DNA of 64,000 nt from Eutypella sp. D-1 (GCA_023313575.1 JAJTTP010000004.1:2542001-2606000), one strand, 5' to 3'; numbered from the stretch's first letter, positions 41,935-54,097 are shown. Translations and numbers: made by a program. The notes: generated by a model not told the origin, from the sequence alone.

Positions 41935-43593
41935 TTACTCAGATGTGAGAACCTCCGTACCCGGACAGTAGAGTATCGAAATAGAAGGTCTTTCCCGCAT
42001 TTCTTGTGGCACCATCGTGAGATACCAGCATAATACGAGACACCGCAGGAATAATTCAAGGCCTTTCAGCCAAATGAACACCTCTAATAAACACTTGAAA
42101 GCGATCCAGCAGTAAGCGAGCCACGGTTGGAGGTTACATATACTGTGCCTATAGAACCCCGCGAAGAGATTATTTAGAATGGTGAGTTTCGTTCCGCTCC
42201 CTCGGTCTCGGTATGCATTCAACCATGGATGGCCCAGGATGTCAGGAATGGTAATCCGCCCTGAGACATCATATTGGAACGCTTTCCGAGCGAGATCCGC
42301 CAACCGGAAGACATCGTCCCTCGGGAGAGCATAATCACTCCTCTCGAACGGGCCATCAAGTGGACGATGGTAACGGACACGCTCTTGGCCAATGTAGGCG
42401 ATGAACGGATCTGAATAGCCTGTGTTTGCGGACTGTCTCTTCCTCTCGTCGATGAGACTCTCTCGAGATCGTGTTACGGGTTCGAGAGGAAGACCGGATT
42501 TTGGGAGGGGTATTTTCTCTGGCGGGGGACCAGAGGGTTCTATAGTGTTCTTATATCGAGATAATTCATACTCGTACCTTTTCTGTTGCAGCAGGACTCT
42601 GTACTCCTCGGGTAACGGCCCAATATGCAGCTCCAGCTCGGAGGCGATGTCCCAGATAGTCCCGTCAAAAAACTGGACACCCTCCAGGGACAAGAAGGTA
42701 CAGATCAGAGCCCAGACATCGGTTCCGAACCCAGGCTTCCCACCAAACACCACCTCGGGCGCCGCGAATCCCGCGGGGATACCCAGAAAGTCGGGTGGGT
42801 TGGACGGATCGTAGGCTTCTCCGAAATCAACGATGGCGACGTCGTCGGTGACGAGTCCCGCCTCTCGTAGCGCGTCCCATGATCCCGGCACCACGACGTA
42901 CTCCGGCGCCGAGGGTCCAGGGTCTTCTCCTGAGTACGTCTCCACCGCATCTGCGTTCTGGCCCCCGAATAGATCTATGATCTGATCCTTGTCGAGGTGG
43001 TTGAGGTCCTTGACTTTCATCAGTATGTTTGATGGTCTGAAGTCGCCATGGCATAGCCCCTGCTCGTGAAGAAATTGCGTGCTGTCCGCGAGTCGACGAC
43101 AGATCGACTGGATGGTGGAGTGACTTGTCTGGTTCCAGTCGTACCAATCAGAAAGCGTGACTCCCAGGACCGGAAGGACTAGACAGAGATGTCGGCCGTT
43201 CGGCCCATCGATCCAGAAATGCTCGCTCGGCAAGACGATACCCGCAGCGGCGGCGTCCTGGGGGCTGATTCCCCGTTCGCGAAAGCGTCGCATGACTTTT
43301 AGGTCCGAGCCATCTTCCGAGGAGCAACTTGCGGCTAGGACCTTGACGGCGCACCATTCCTTTTTCTGGTGATCCATGCAGAGCCAGACGGTTGCTATTC
43401 CGCCGTACCCAAGCTTATGAACGACCTCAAACCTGTCGGCGAGCATGTCGTCCAGAAGGATAGGATGATACCCACCGGGTTTATAGTCTTCCATGTCTTC
43501 GGTAAAGTCCATGTTGGGCCCGTTCATGAACTTTGGTTCCCATTTCCCCTCTTCGACCGAATATGCGTCCTGTGTATTGCGGTCTTTAGACAT
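41935..43593 (-). CDS. SRPK-like protein kinase with a hydrophobic C-terminal tail
   Basis: A single exon of 552 residues. Kinase landmarks in order are the glycine loop LGYGGIATVWL (61-71), the ATP-site Lys in CAVKV (K84), the catalytic loop HGDFRPSN (H182, G183, D184), DFG in VDFGEAYD (D256) and APE (278-280). The late motif is WLNAYRDRG. The catalytic Arg of HRD is Gly. SRPK-type kinases also deviate here, and the essential Asp and Asn remain, so activity is plausible. The lack of RD Arg suggests no activation-loop phosphorylation switch. The insert between catalytic loop and DFG is long and acidic. After the kinase fold, residues 489-528 are strongly hydrophobic and Trp/Leu/Cys-rich, suggesting one or two membrane segments or a misread intron. 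The nearest family is the expanded fungal SRPK-like group; substrates are unknown. It lies beside the oxygenase and transporter. Confidence 0.85.
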   Translation of the reverse strand: MSKDRNTQDAYSVEEGKWEPKFMNGPNMDFTEDMEDYKPGGYHPILLDDMLADRFEVVHKLGYGGIATVWLCMDHQKKEWCAVKVLAASCSSEDGSDLKVMRRFRERGISPQDAAAAGIVLPSEHFWIDGPNGRHLCLVLPVLGVTLSDWYDWNQTSHSTIQSICRRLADSTQFLHEQGLCHGDFRPSNILMKVKDLNHLDKDQIIDLFGGQNADAVETYSGEDPGPSAPEYVVVPGSWDALREAGLVTDDVAIVDFGEAYDPSNPPDFLGIPAGFAAPEVVFGGKPGFGTDVWALICTFLSLEGVQFFDGTIWDIASELELHIGPLPEEYRVLLQQKRYEYELSRYKNTIEPSGPPPEKIPLPKSGLPLEPVTRSRESLIDERKRQSANTGYSDPFIAYIGQERVRYHRPLDGPFERSDYALPRDDVFRLADLARKAFQYDVSGRITIPDILGHPWLNAYRDRGSGTKLTILNNLFAGFYRHSICNLQPWLAYCWIAFKCLLEVFIWLKGLELFLRCLVLCWYLTMVPQEMRERPSISILYCPGTEVLTSE

Positions 43594-45372
43594 TATTTTG
43601 GTTGGCGCCTCATGAAAAGAATAATTACGATGTCTAGAGCTGGTTGGCCTAGCGTGTGATAAGGAGGCAAATGAGACTAGCCCCTATTACCTGGCATCTA
43701 TACATCTATGGGGACTGGCGCATTGGAAATCACATATCAGGGATTCGGGTAGTTTTATCTACGCTCTTCCCTTAATGAACGGGCCTCTTTCGAAACCCCG
43801 GGGAACAAAGCCGATGGCATTATGAATAGAGTTGAGTGCTTTCCACAAAGACATGATCATATTAGAAAGTGGACAAGTGGACCTGCCAGAAGGGAACAAA
43901 GATATCGTAATTAGTATGTGATCTGATAACCTGATAAGTGACCGATCGAAAAAAACATATCATTACCCGCTAATTACACCAGCAACACAGCCACATTGAG
44001 CCGCTTCGGGACCTCAATGTCGGAGGATCTCGACAGCCGTGTGGTGATCATGATACTGTATCGGCATACTCGTATGTCCAAGGTCCGAAAGCGTCTTTAT
44101 ATTCGGACTGACATGTGCGGTGTAGACACTATAGTATAATGAATATGGACATTATTATAGATAACTAAAGCTGCATCAGTCCGGGATACGGCACTTGTCG
44201 CATTGCACCTGTGTGGTTCATGATAAAAACCACCACCACGACCACCTACCTATGGTAGTCAGGTGCGCGCCGTGGCGGTCAGATGGGCTGCATCCCCTAC
44301 ATATGTTTTGCCGGTGCGATATATGGGGCCCTTGTTCAGATAGCAGCATTGCCGAGGAGGGGAGGGGAAGGGGGGCTCGGTTTCCCGATTTGGCAGCTAG
44401 ATGAAGCTATCCGGAAATGTACGTAAGGGATTTGTGTTGAGCGGCAAGGCAGCAGCATTTATTTATAACGAGGGGAGTCCTCTGTCTTCCAGTGATGTTC
44501 GTTCTTTTAAAAGGTATGGGAAGAGGACAAAGACTCATAATTTTAAGTTTCTGTTACTACCGTAAAACGCGGGAGCCGGCGTTATTTTGAATTCAGGAGT
44601 CCTTACTTATGCACACAAGCAAATAACTAATATCTACATAGGGCGGGCTGTTCACCCCCCGGACGGATCGGGCGGGTGTGGCTTGAGGCATAACTTACGC
44701 GCATATGCACGTATCGAGGAGTGGCCGATGCTTCCTTAGCGCCTGCCTTTTCCGGCAATTCAGAAGGTTACGAGAAGTGGAGAAGATATCGGGGGTGGCG
44801 GGTCGGTATTGGCTACGGTGCGCCCGTGGTGGGCCGATGAAAGTGGGTCATGTGGCTTATGGGAAGGCAGGTACCAACCTAACCTTAAAACTACTCTAAA
44901 GGCCTAAACTAAAGCATGAGTTAAGCATGTGGCCAGCCCCAGCACCTGAAGATGGCAGGCAAATCAGGGACCTGGGGACCTTCTTCAGGGAAGGGGCCGG
45001 CGACCCGGTGGGCTCTAGAAGAGTCCGATTGGGGAGGGAAGCCGAACCTTAAAGCCTCCCTTTTATGCCCGCCTATCCGTATCCATCGCCCATGCCACCT
45101 ACCTTATTCTAAGTCCTTATTTCATCATCACTCGACTACCTTCCTGTAACCCATCTATCCGCATTTCGATTTCCCTCTCCCACTCCTTCTCCCCATATAA
45201 TATCTCACTCATAAACAGCATACATATTTTATTCAATCGCATTTTTATACCATCACATCATCACACGACTTCCACCGTAGTAGCGCAGATAAAACAAGTT
45301 CCAAACCTAACATACCCGTCAAAACTAATCTATCAACTATCAACCAACAACGACCAACTACCAGCCATCAAA
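43594..45372. other. Gene-free spacer
   Basis: No gene is seen. The part from about 45060 to 45372 is the C/T/A-rich leader and promoter of the next gene, with a CATATAATA TATA-like element at 45194-45202. Confidence 0.5.
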
Positions 45373-45785
45373 ATGCGCGTCCTCTCAACGATCCTCGCTG
45401 CCCTTGCAGTCACCTCTGGCGCCCTGGCCGCCGACAGCTTCAAGACCGTCATCGTCAGCTTCCCCAAGGAGATCGCGCAGAATATCGTCGACGAGGCGAA
45501 GGCGAAGTTCGTGGAGCAGGGAGGAGAGATCACGCACGTGTACCGATTGATCAAGTGAGTGTGATGCAATTGCTTTCCCTACCCCCTCCCTTATTTCCCC
45601 GCATAGGGGAGATAGTGTAAGTATGGAATTTCGACTAATATGTTTTGATTTACCCCCCTCCCAGCGGATTCTCCGGCAAGGTCCCCCAGACGATGACGCA
45701 GAGCCTCTCCACCTGGAGCGCCGAGTACAGCGCCACCGTCGAGGACGACCAGGTGGTCTCGGCCTACGACGACGGCTCCTCGTAG
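45373..45785 (+). CDS. Small secreted protein with inhibitor I9 (subtilisin propeptide-like) fold
   Basis: Exons 45373-45554 and 45665-45785 with a 110-nt phase-2 intron (GTGAGT to CCCAG) give 100 residues. The signal peptide is MRVLSTILAALAVTSGALA. The mature 81 residues follow the I9 pattern: a first strand FKTVIVSFP, a helix IAQNIVDEAKAKFVEQGG, a strand ITHVYRLIKNGFSGKVP, a second helix and a closing strand DQVVSAYDD. I9 domains normally chaperone and inhibit subtilisin-like proteases. Free-standing versions such as yeast PBI2 are inhibitors, usually cytosolic. This copy carries a secretion signal and no protease domain, so it may act on extracellular or vacuolar serine proteases. The family call rests on pattern, and the inhibitor role is inferred. 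Confidence 0.85.
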
Positions 45786-46989
45786 ACGGACCGGCCGGCA
45801 GCGATGGATATGGATGGAGAACTGGAGATGGATGTTGTGTTGGGTGGAAGACCTAGATTGCGATTGTTGTGAAGAGAGCCCTGGGCGGGCTGGAATTACT
45901 GGCGCTGGACGATACCCCCTCCCCCAACTTTGATTGATTGATTGATTGTTGGATATACGTATATACTTAGTTTTACGTACATGACCACGAATACCTACGA
46001 CGAACCTTACTTCTACGACTTATGTCGGACGATCCGTGACATGCATCTCGCGCGGACAGTCGATAATACGGGATATAAGAAAGAAGGGGAAAAAAACCTC
46101 AATAAACGGACAAATAAAAGTCAACCTTCAGAATGCCATAAAGCACGTGATGATGATGAACCCGACTGCGAACCCGGACAAACTAAACGAAGGGTTCTCG
46201 ATGAAAGCGGGCGGTTGTTTGCTTGCTTTGCTTGGGAAAAATGACCGGACGACCCGACCCGATCCCCTATCTAAGGATCGCGTTGTTCCATGTGTTGGTG
46301 TTGGTTAATTAGTTCACTTACCTAACTACCTGCAACTTTTACTTATTGGAATATACCGCTAGACTTTCTCGTCGAGCTTGATATGAGAAGTGTGTATATA
46401 TGATGGAACTGCTGTGAGCAGACTGGCGCACGCCTCGCCTCGCCTCGTCTCAATACGTGGTGGTGTGCTTGATGTGATTGTAGTTTGGTGGTAAAATTGG
46501 TCCCTTCTAGGTTATCACGGTACGGTACGGGCTTGCTGTTAAGAGCGGGGACTGTTGTTATAGCAGTGTGAAGGGGAGTAGGCTCCAGCTGGGCGATCGT
46601 GGTATGTCTCGGCCGAGATGAATTGCTTGTTTTTATCTACCTAGGTACTTATAACCGTAGCCGTGGCCGTAATGGTGGTAAGTGAGGATGTTGTAATTCC
46701 AACCCCATCCCATGTACGCATGTCGTTGATATTACGAACGGATCAGGGGTCCAGGGGTTCAGGGGCTTATTGTGTACGTAGGATTTTGGATCCCGCTGAT
46801 CGGCTTTTTTCAAGGTAAGGTGTAGGATCGTTATGGGCTTTCATAATATGGACTTATAGTCTTCCTCCTAGGATTTTTTAGCTCGCCGCTGCCGTCGTGC
46901 CGAACTTCGTTCCTATGTACTTATACACCCTGTAGTACGGTGCTAAGCTGGTGTTTTAAGTGTAGTTTGTGCATTGCATTGCACTGCAC

Positions 46990-46990
<1 letters not shown>

Positions 46991-47020
<30 letters not shown>
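46991..47020. repeat. (TAAG)n microsatellite
   Basis: Seven and a half perfect TAAG units in non-coding DNA. Confidence 0.95.
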
Positions 47021-47021
<1 letters not shown>

Positions 47022-49137
47022 CTGACTTGAGGGCGCACGCGTGTATGTATGTATGTAGAAGGGGAAGACAGGCTGGCTGGCTTATGTAGAAAGAAAATGT
47101 TATCCAGCCCACCGGGTCACGGTATGGGTATGGGAAGACTTTCCGCTCGCTTGCTTGCGTCACGAATGTTCCTTAAGGGAGGAAGTATGGATGCACTGCA
47201 CTGAATTTTTGTGCTTTTATATATACATCCTGGTCTTGTAAATTGAAGGCAAACCCCCACTATCACGATGGACGGATTATTCGTGAAACACGAAACAAAA
47301 CATGGTGCGTCGTTCAAGCCCCCGGCCTGTCCCCTGGCGTCTTTCGGGCGGGCGATCTACGACTGTATATTATTGTGGGAGTTTAGAGTAGGAGGCTAGG
47401 TGGGCATCGTCTGTCTGTTCGCGTTCGCGCCGGCGTAGGTATTCATCCCCCCCCCCCCCTTCGCGCATGTGTCTACACTACCTACATTGCATATTCCCCC
47501 CCTCCAGACCAGACCCGCGATCTTCCTCCTACATATGTACATGGAAATGCAAACATGTATGTATGTGCGTAGTACGTACATATGTCAAACGGCGCGAAGT
47601 AGATCATGGACATACTTAGAGGTTAGGTATTGTGTAAGAGGAGGAGGGTACCTAGTCTTGGTGAAACTCCAGGTGCGGGTGGCTGGCAGGCTGGCTGGGC
47701 TGGCTGGTTTACATACCCGCCGGGATGGAGATGGGTGGGTGGATGGTCTATGGGGGTGGGTGGCTTTATGTATGTTAAGCACGGGAGTTCCAATGTCACC
47801 TGGATGATGTCGACGTGCATGCATGCATATATATGCGCATAGGGTTGTGCATGAGACATCAGATATCTCGTATGTGTTTATATTTGTTCCGGAGGGCCAT
47901 GCATGCATGCAGGGAAAAGCTGAAGATGCGTAGAAGAAGCTTGAATGCGTTGGGGTTTTCCTTGCAGGTTGAGTACCGATCGTGAAGAATCCCAAGAATG
48001 CCTTCGTTGGTAAGTACGTAACTTACAGCTTACACAGGTAGGAATTAGGGCTGGTTACCCAAAAGTCGGGTGTAATGAATGTGCAATGGCAATGGGACTG
48101 CATAACCTCGGAACGCTAATGCTTCAGAATATCCCTGTAAGGCGCGACAGGTGTGATGTCCCATGCCGCCGTTCTAACTAAGTAGCGTTCGCGGTGCGTC
48201 CCTTACAGCTAGCTGCCAATATGTATGCAGTAACGGTGATATTTGGGGCGGTTGGTTTGGGTACTATGTAATTGTAAACCGCTACTCTCTAACTACTCTT
48301 ACCCGTCTAGAGTAGTCCGGGTGCTCTGTGATGTGCTAATTTGCTAAATTGTATGGGACTGGGCTACTACTCCGACGGGGCCCCGTGGTGGGTCTGCTCG
48401 TGGGTTTGATTCGCGGTGTACGAAGTTAATGTGAAGTGAGTGTCCAGTACTGGTAAGTGTCGGGTGTGTGTGGGTGATAAAGAGGCGGACAGGACAGGAT
48501 CTTTTGTGCTTCCTCCAGTTGTTCCAGTTGTGTTTCCTGCCATATAACGTTTGACAGGCTTGCTGCTGATATCAAAGAAGCCCCGACGAGGAAAGCGCAG
48601 ATCTGGACTTGACGTGAGAAATGAGGGTTATAACTTCCCAGCTTTCCCCGAACCTAACTAACGTGTTAACTTACTACCTGGGTAGTCACTTCCCTTTTTA
48701 AGTATCCTGGAATTAATTTCCCCTGCTAATCCCTTTCCCCCCCATCGTCATCCCGAGGTCAGCTTTGACTTTTTGCTCTCTTCAACTTTGTTTTTTGCTC
48801 CATTTTCCAAGGGAGGCTCTATCTTCCGTTCGATCACGTACCAGCGTTTCTGCGTAAGGTTGTTGTCGGCACGTCGTTTACTTACCACGGACGGACGAAC
48901 GAACGAATGAATGAACGAACCTCAGACTTCCTCCTGCTTTAACTTTTCTTTAACCTACCCGTCGCGACTCTTTGTAAGACCAAGACAATAGACAACCACT
49001 TCCGTCATCGAGGAAATCCCCCGAGTCTCCGGAGCGCTATCCCTGCCGAAACTACCCTGTCGAAGCTCTAGGCGCTCGTTCCCATTCGTCGATATCTACA
49101 CTACATACAAAGAAGCAGCAGCAGCAGCAGTGAAGGG

Positions 49138-49202
49138 AGCAAAGAAGCAAAGAAAGCAAAGAAGCAAAGAAAGCAAAGAAGCAAAGAAAGCAAAGAAAAA
49201 AG
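49138..49202. repeat. AAGCAAAG(AA) minisatellite
   Basis: Alternating 8- and 10-nt purine-rich units occur in the probable leader of the Hook gene. The opposite strand reads as a spurious Phe/Leu/Cys-rich ORF. Confidence 0.85.
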
Positions 49203-49729
49203 TAAGGACGACGACGACAAAGCACAAAAGCAGAGGAGAGAGGTGAGGTGATGGTCGAACCGAACAATGCGCTTTATTCTTTTCTTATCTGCCCTGCTGA
49301 ACAATCCCTGAACAATCCCCGACGCCAATTATCACCATCCTCACGTATCCATGGATCTATTTTAAACTGAAGACAATGAGCCCTCAATGAGCCTTCAATG
49401 AACCCTCTATGAACCCTCCATGAACCCTTTGACTATCGCGAACAAACGTCTCGAGAATTTGCTTTATCGTCCACTTCTAATATTTCTTAACCAGCCAGCC
49501 AGCCAGCCTGCCTGCCTCCCTGCCTTGTTCCCGCCGTCCGAGCCATATCTCTCCCTCTCTCATATCTTGCCGATTCCTATAACTTAAGTTTGGTTACTAC
49601 TGAAGACTTGAAGTCGCTGTAGAAACTGATCCTCATAACTTACTCAAGTACTTACATACAAACAACCCTCAAACAACCCTCAAACAACCCTCAAACATAC
49701 CTGCATAGATCTTCTTGACGAAGACTTTG

Positions 49730-49739
49730 TATATAAATA
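49730..49739 (+). promoter_or_regulatory. TATA box of the Hook gene
   Basis: TATATAAATA lies 133 nt before the Hook ATG. Confidence 0.5.
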
Positions 49740-49871
49740 CTTCGAACTTACATTCATTATTACAAACAGACCCCCCTCGATCGCGTTTCTTTACCATAAA
49801 CCTCCAATCCGAAACGAACCAGTACACGACACACCGAACCCCCGATTAGCCGACTCAACAGGCTTCCCAAC

Positions 49872-52800
49872 ATGTTGAGCTCGGCGGGCATACTGGCCAA
49901 CCAGGCCGCCCTGTTAGAATGGGTAAGTACGCTCGTCGACGCTCTGGGCCGTTCCCGAATTAATAATTACCCTCAGGCCAACTCCATGCTCCCCCTCGCT
50001 CCTCAAGATACCGGTTTCCGCGTAAAGAAGGCCGAACAGCTCTACGATGGCGCTGTCTTCTCCCTCCTACTCGAGATCCTCGACGACGAGTATAACCCTT
50101 CACGCTTACAACAGGCCCTCGCGAACCCCCCCGAGGATAACGATGATCAGCGGTCGAGAAACCTACACATTATTCACATGGCTCTCAACGACCATGCGAG
50201 GCGGAGGTGTCCCAAAATCGAACCCCTGGTCAGGAGCGTCGACTTCCACGCGCTTGGGAGGCATCCTACGAAGAAAGGCATGGCAGAGGTGAATAATAAT
50301 AATACATCTTCCATCTCTTCCGGCGCAAATCCGGCACTCGCCAAGAAACATCTCGCTAAGATCATGACGCAGATTCTTACCGTCTTCCTATGCGCTTGCG
50401 TCTGGAACGAGGACGAAAATGAGCGGTCGCGGCTGGTCATGCTCATCATGGGCCTCGACCAGATCCACCAATCCGCTATATTTACCATCATTAAAGACGC
50501 CGAGAACCTGGCGAACCAGGACCTTGAGGCGACCGACAACGAGAACGAGGCTAGCGCGGTGTCTACCAACGCCGACGACGACCTCGCCCGGGAAGCCGAA
50601 CTTGCGCATTGGCGGAATGAGGCCGAGGAAGCCAAGAGCCGCGCTTCCCGACTAAAAATGCGGATTGACAGACTCCAGGACAGCTACGACGAACTGCTCG
50701 AGAAACACGAAGATGTCTTAGCCCAGAACTCCGAACTCGAGAAGCAGATCGAGTCCGAGCTCGGCAACTTCGACAAGCACCGCCTCCAGCATCAACTGCG
50801 CGAGAACGAAACCCTCATCGCCAACCTCGAGAACCAGCGAAACGATCTTATCGAGCAGAAGGAGCGTTTGGAGCGCGAGAAGGCTCGCTTGGAAGTCCAG
50901 GTTCAGAAGGCCGAACACCTGATCGACGAGAACCAGGAGCTTCGGTCCAAGAATGAAGAGCTCTCCAAGAAGGCCAACACGGCCGACAACCTCCGCAAGA
51001 AGGTTGAGGCGTACCGGCCGATGGAGGTCGAGCTCAAGGCGCTCCAGAATGAGAAGGTAGATGTGATGAAGGCCTACTCGGAGCTCGAGAAGGCGAACGC
51101 CAGGATCGGAGTGATGAGGCAGGAACAGGAAGCCTACGCCACTAAGATGGAGGGCTACGAGATTGACATTGCCAGCTTTCGCGACGAAAAGACCATGTGG
51201 AAGACGGAGAACAACGAGCTCAGGATGCGCATCCAGCACCTGGAACAGCAGTCCATGAGCGACGAGCAGACGGTGAGGGACCTGCAGGACAAGATCCAGA
51301 TGCTGGATCCGTCGGCGCGTCCCGATACACCCTCGGCCGCGCGTCCGTTGCAGTCCCTCGAGGATGAGCTGCGTGACTCCGGCGGCAGCAACATCTCGAT
51401 GCGCGACATCGAGGTGCAGCGGTTGCAGGCGGAGAACGCGCTGTTGCGGAACAGCATCGGCACGGAGACCGAGAAAGGCCTGCTTCTTCAGGAGCTGGAA
51501 GACTCTCGGTCCACGCGCCAGTCGCTGCAGGAGAGATACAACGAGCTCCTGGAGAAGTACGCCGTCGGACAGTCGCAGATCGATGCCCTGGTGCTCAACT
51601 TGGGCCCCGAAGGGTTAGTGGCTGCCATCGACGCTTGTCACAAGCTTGACCCGGACTTGAAGTGGCTGATGAGTGATTTTATCAGAAGTGAGGCGTACTC
51701 GAACCTCCGTACTCAGGTCCTTGCCGAGCAGAACATCAGCAAGGATCTGCGGAGACAGCTCGAAGCGGCGAAGCAGGCCCTCTCGGACAAGGAGAGGGAG
51801 CTTCTACAAGCCCGCGGCGATTGTAAGATCATCTTGGCAGATTTACTCCTAAACAGTAACAGTGGAGACAATGCTGATGATGTTGATGATGATAAAGTGA
51901 ACGCGGTCGAGAAGTCGAGCTACGATGCGCTTGAGGAGCTGAAGAAGACGGATGGTATGATCGCTGTAAGCCTGAGGGCCGAGCTCGACGCCGAAAGGAA
52001 GAAGAGCAGGTCCCTCAAGGATGAAGTCGACAACTTCCAGAAGCAGCTCCTCACGGCGTTCATCGAGAAGGACCAGCTCCGCCAGGAGACGGAGAAGTCC
52101 AACCAGAAGCTGCAAGAAGCCCTCGACGGCCAGACGCCGAGCACCGAGCATATCAAGACCGGCGAGAAGCTCGAGAAGCTACGTGCTAAGGCCAAGGAGC
52201 TCAAGGAGGTGAGTGCTTCTTCTCTCGTCGTGGACACTTCCGCACCACCCGTCATCTCCGTGGACGACTCCCCCATCAGCGACTGGAGCGATAGCGATAG
52301 CGATAGTGATGTCGATGGCGATGAGCCGGACGATCTGTATGAATCGGAGGACGAAGAGGCCGCCGAGCTCGAACAGAACCTCGCGGATCTGCGCGTGGAG
52401 ACCAAGCGCACGTCTATGCTGCAAGCCCTAGGAGGCTACTTCCGTTCCCCGGAGGTGCCGCAACGTCCCAAGTCGGGCTTTCACCCTTATACGGTCAATG
52501 AGAACGGGTCGTTTGGGTTTCCCCCACGCCCGGTCTCTGCGGCCCCCGCTTTAGGTGGTAGTACCACGTATGGCGGTAGCCTCCCGTCGAGTCCGTCGGG
52601 AAGCGAGGGGACCACGCGAACGAGCTTCGAGTCCGTGCCCATCTCACCGGTGGCCACGACAGTGAAGAGTCGTGCTAGTCAACCCAGCCCTGCGCCTAGT
52701 CATAGGTCCAAGGCGAGCCTCTCGGCGTGGTTCGGTATTCGCGGACAAGATCCAAGCTCAGGAATCGCCCGGGAGCTTTCCTCTTCATCCACCAAAGCCA

Positions 52801-53535
52801 ACCAAAAGTAAAACTTGAAGAGATCAGGTTGCTGACTGCATTCTTCTTCCCACAGCAATACGATAAGCTGGAGCTGAAGAACCGCGACCTCGAACGCACT
52901 CTCAAGGCTGTCAGAGCCGGTACTGAGGCAGGTGCTCTGAAGGTATGTATATCTTCTCTTTGTTACATCGGGTTGGATATTGCGCTCCGTCTACAGCAGA
53001 GGCGGCAGTGCTGGGAACGGTTTAAAGCTAGACTGCGATTTTTTATCTATAAATGCTTCTTATCCCTCATAATGTGCTTCGCTCGGCATGTGAGCTGTCA
53101 TGTACTATCCACCTTCATGTATTCTGCAGTGATGTCGGGACTACAGACGAGTCGGCTCGACTGGCCACGGCGGCTGGCAGCAGCATCAGCAGCAGTGTCT
53201 ACCTGATTGAACAAGCGAGTCTGTTGTTTACAGTTTGACTACTAACATGTTGTCCCCCCACCCCTTTTCCCCCGCCCCCTTGAAACAGGCCCAGAGCGAA
53301 CAGATCATCAAGAATCTGCAGCGCGAGAACGCCCTCATCACCACCGCGTGGTACGACCTCAACTCCCGCCTCCAGAGCAACCACGTCGTGTTGCAGCGCC
53401 GCCAGGAGATGCCGAAGAGTTGGCTCAATAGGCAGAGGGTCATGGTTAATGGTATGTACTGGCTGCCGAGTTCTGCGAGAAACTGTTGGGTACTGTTGGG
53501 TACTGACATCACGCGTAGCTACACCGAGGAGGTAG
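49872..53535 (+). CDS. Hook-family dynein adaptor
   Basis: The preferred model joins 49872-49922, 49977-52208, 52856-52942, 53289-53451 and 53519-53535, all in phase, giving 849 residues. The first ATG opens MLSSAGILANQAALLEW. The N-terminal Hook (calponin-homology-like) domain covers about residues 1-150 and binds dynein light intermediate chain in relatives. Long coiled coils follow from about 220 to 760 (for example NSELEKQIESELGNFDKHRL). The last exons restore the conserved end: RENALITTAWYDLNSRLQS, then MPKSWLNRQR and the terminus ATPRR. In Aspergillus, HookA links early endosomes to dynein-dynactin for transport along microtubules. The 54-nt first intron has no in-frame stop. Removing it joins LLEW to ANSMLPLAPQ, which restores the domain better than reading through. 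The 647-nt third intron is open for 200 codons, so an isoform with another C-terminus is possible. The gene is convergent with the aspartyl-tRNA synthetase. Confidence 0.88.
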
Positions 53536-54094
53536 GAGCTCCTGGCCTAATGCAAATGCACTTACCGAGCCACGAAATACCACGAGGATCGAGTGCCTCC
53601 GGGTAGGGTAACTCGTACGGAAAACGACCACCCCCCGACGGGGTCTCTACTAGAAGCGGGCCGGCACCGCGTAGAGTTATCCGTGATCCCCCAACTGACT
53701 GACTAAACGGAGGGCGGAAGCCGCCTCCAGTTTTTCATCTAACGAATATACTTACTTCGCTAACCCTGACCCTCAACCTACTGACTACTACACCACCACC
53801 ACCCCACCCCATCACACCTGAAGCATAATAGACCGACCCCCCTTCCATCCTCTATGAGATACATCCACATATATACATACACAGAAAAAGAGAGACTCTT
53901 CGTCATGAATTAATGCACGCATAAGCGAAATAAATCGGGAGTTTGAGCGAGCGAGCGAGCGAGCGATGGAGATGAGGGAGAGAAGGAGGGGGAGAGAGGG
54001 GGAGGCGTGATTGCGAGCACAGTACAGCACAGCAGAGCGGGGCCCGGTGGCGGAAAATTTTGATTTCGACTTGTTATCCCTCATCTATTTATTT

Positions 54095-54097
<3 letters not shown>

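Larger units (their letters stand above)
45786..49871. other. Gene-free spacer and Hook promoter/leader
   Basis: About 4 kb without a credible gene. Seen here are a TACCTAGGTA palindrome (46638-46647), an (AAGT)n array (46991-47020) and a 13-C run (47447-47459). There is also an AAGCAAAG-type minisatellite (49138-49202) and CTCAAACAAC repeats (49668-49696). The last 800 nt are probably the promoter and leader of the Hook gene. Confidence 0.55.

Noticed and set aside
49052..49328. Minus-strand Phe/Leu/Cys-rich ORFs resembling a membrane peptide
   Set aside because: They are the translation of the AAGCAAAG minisatellite.
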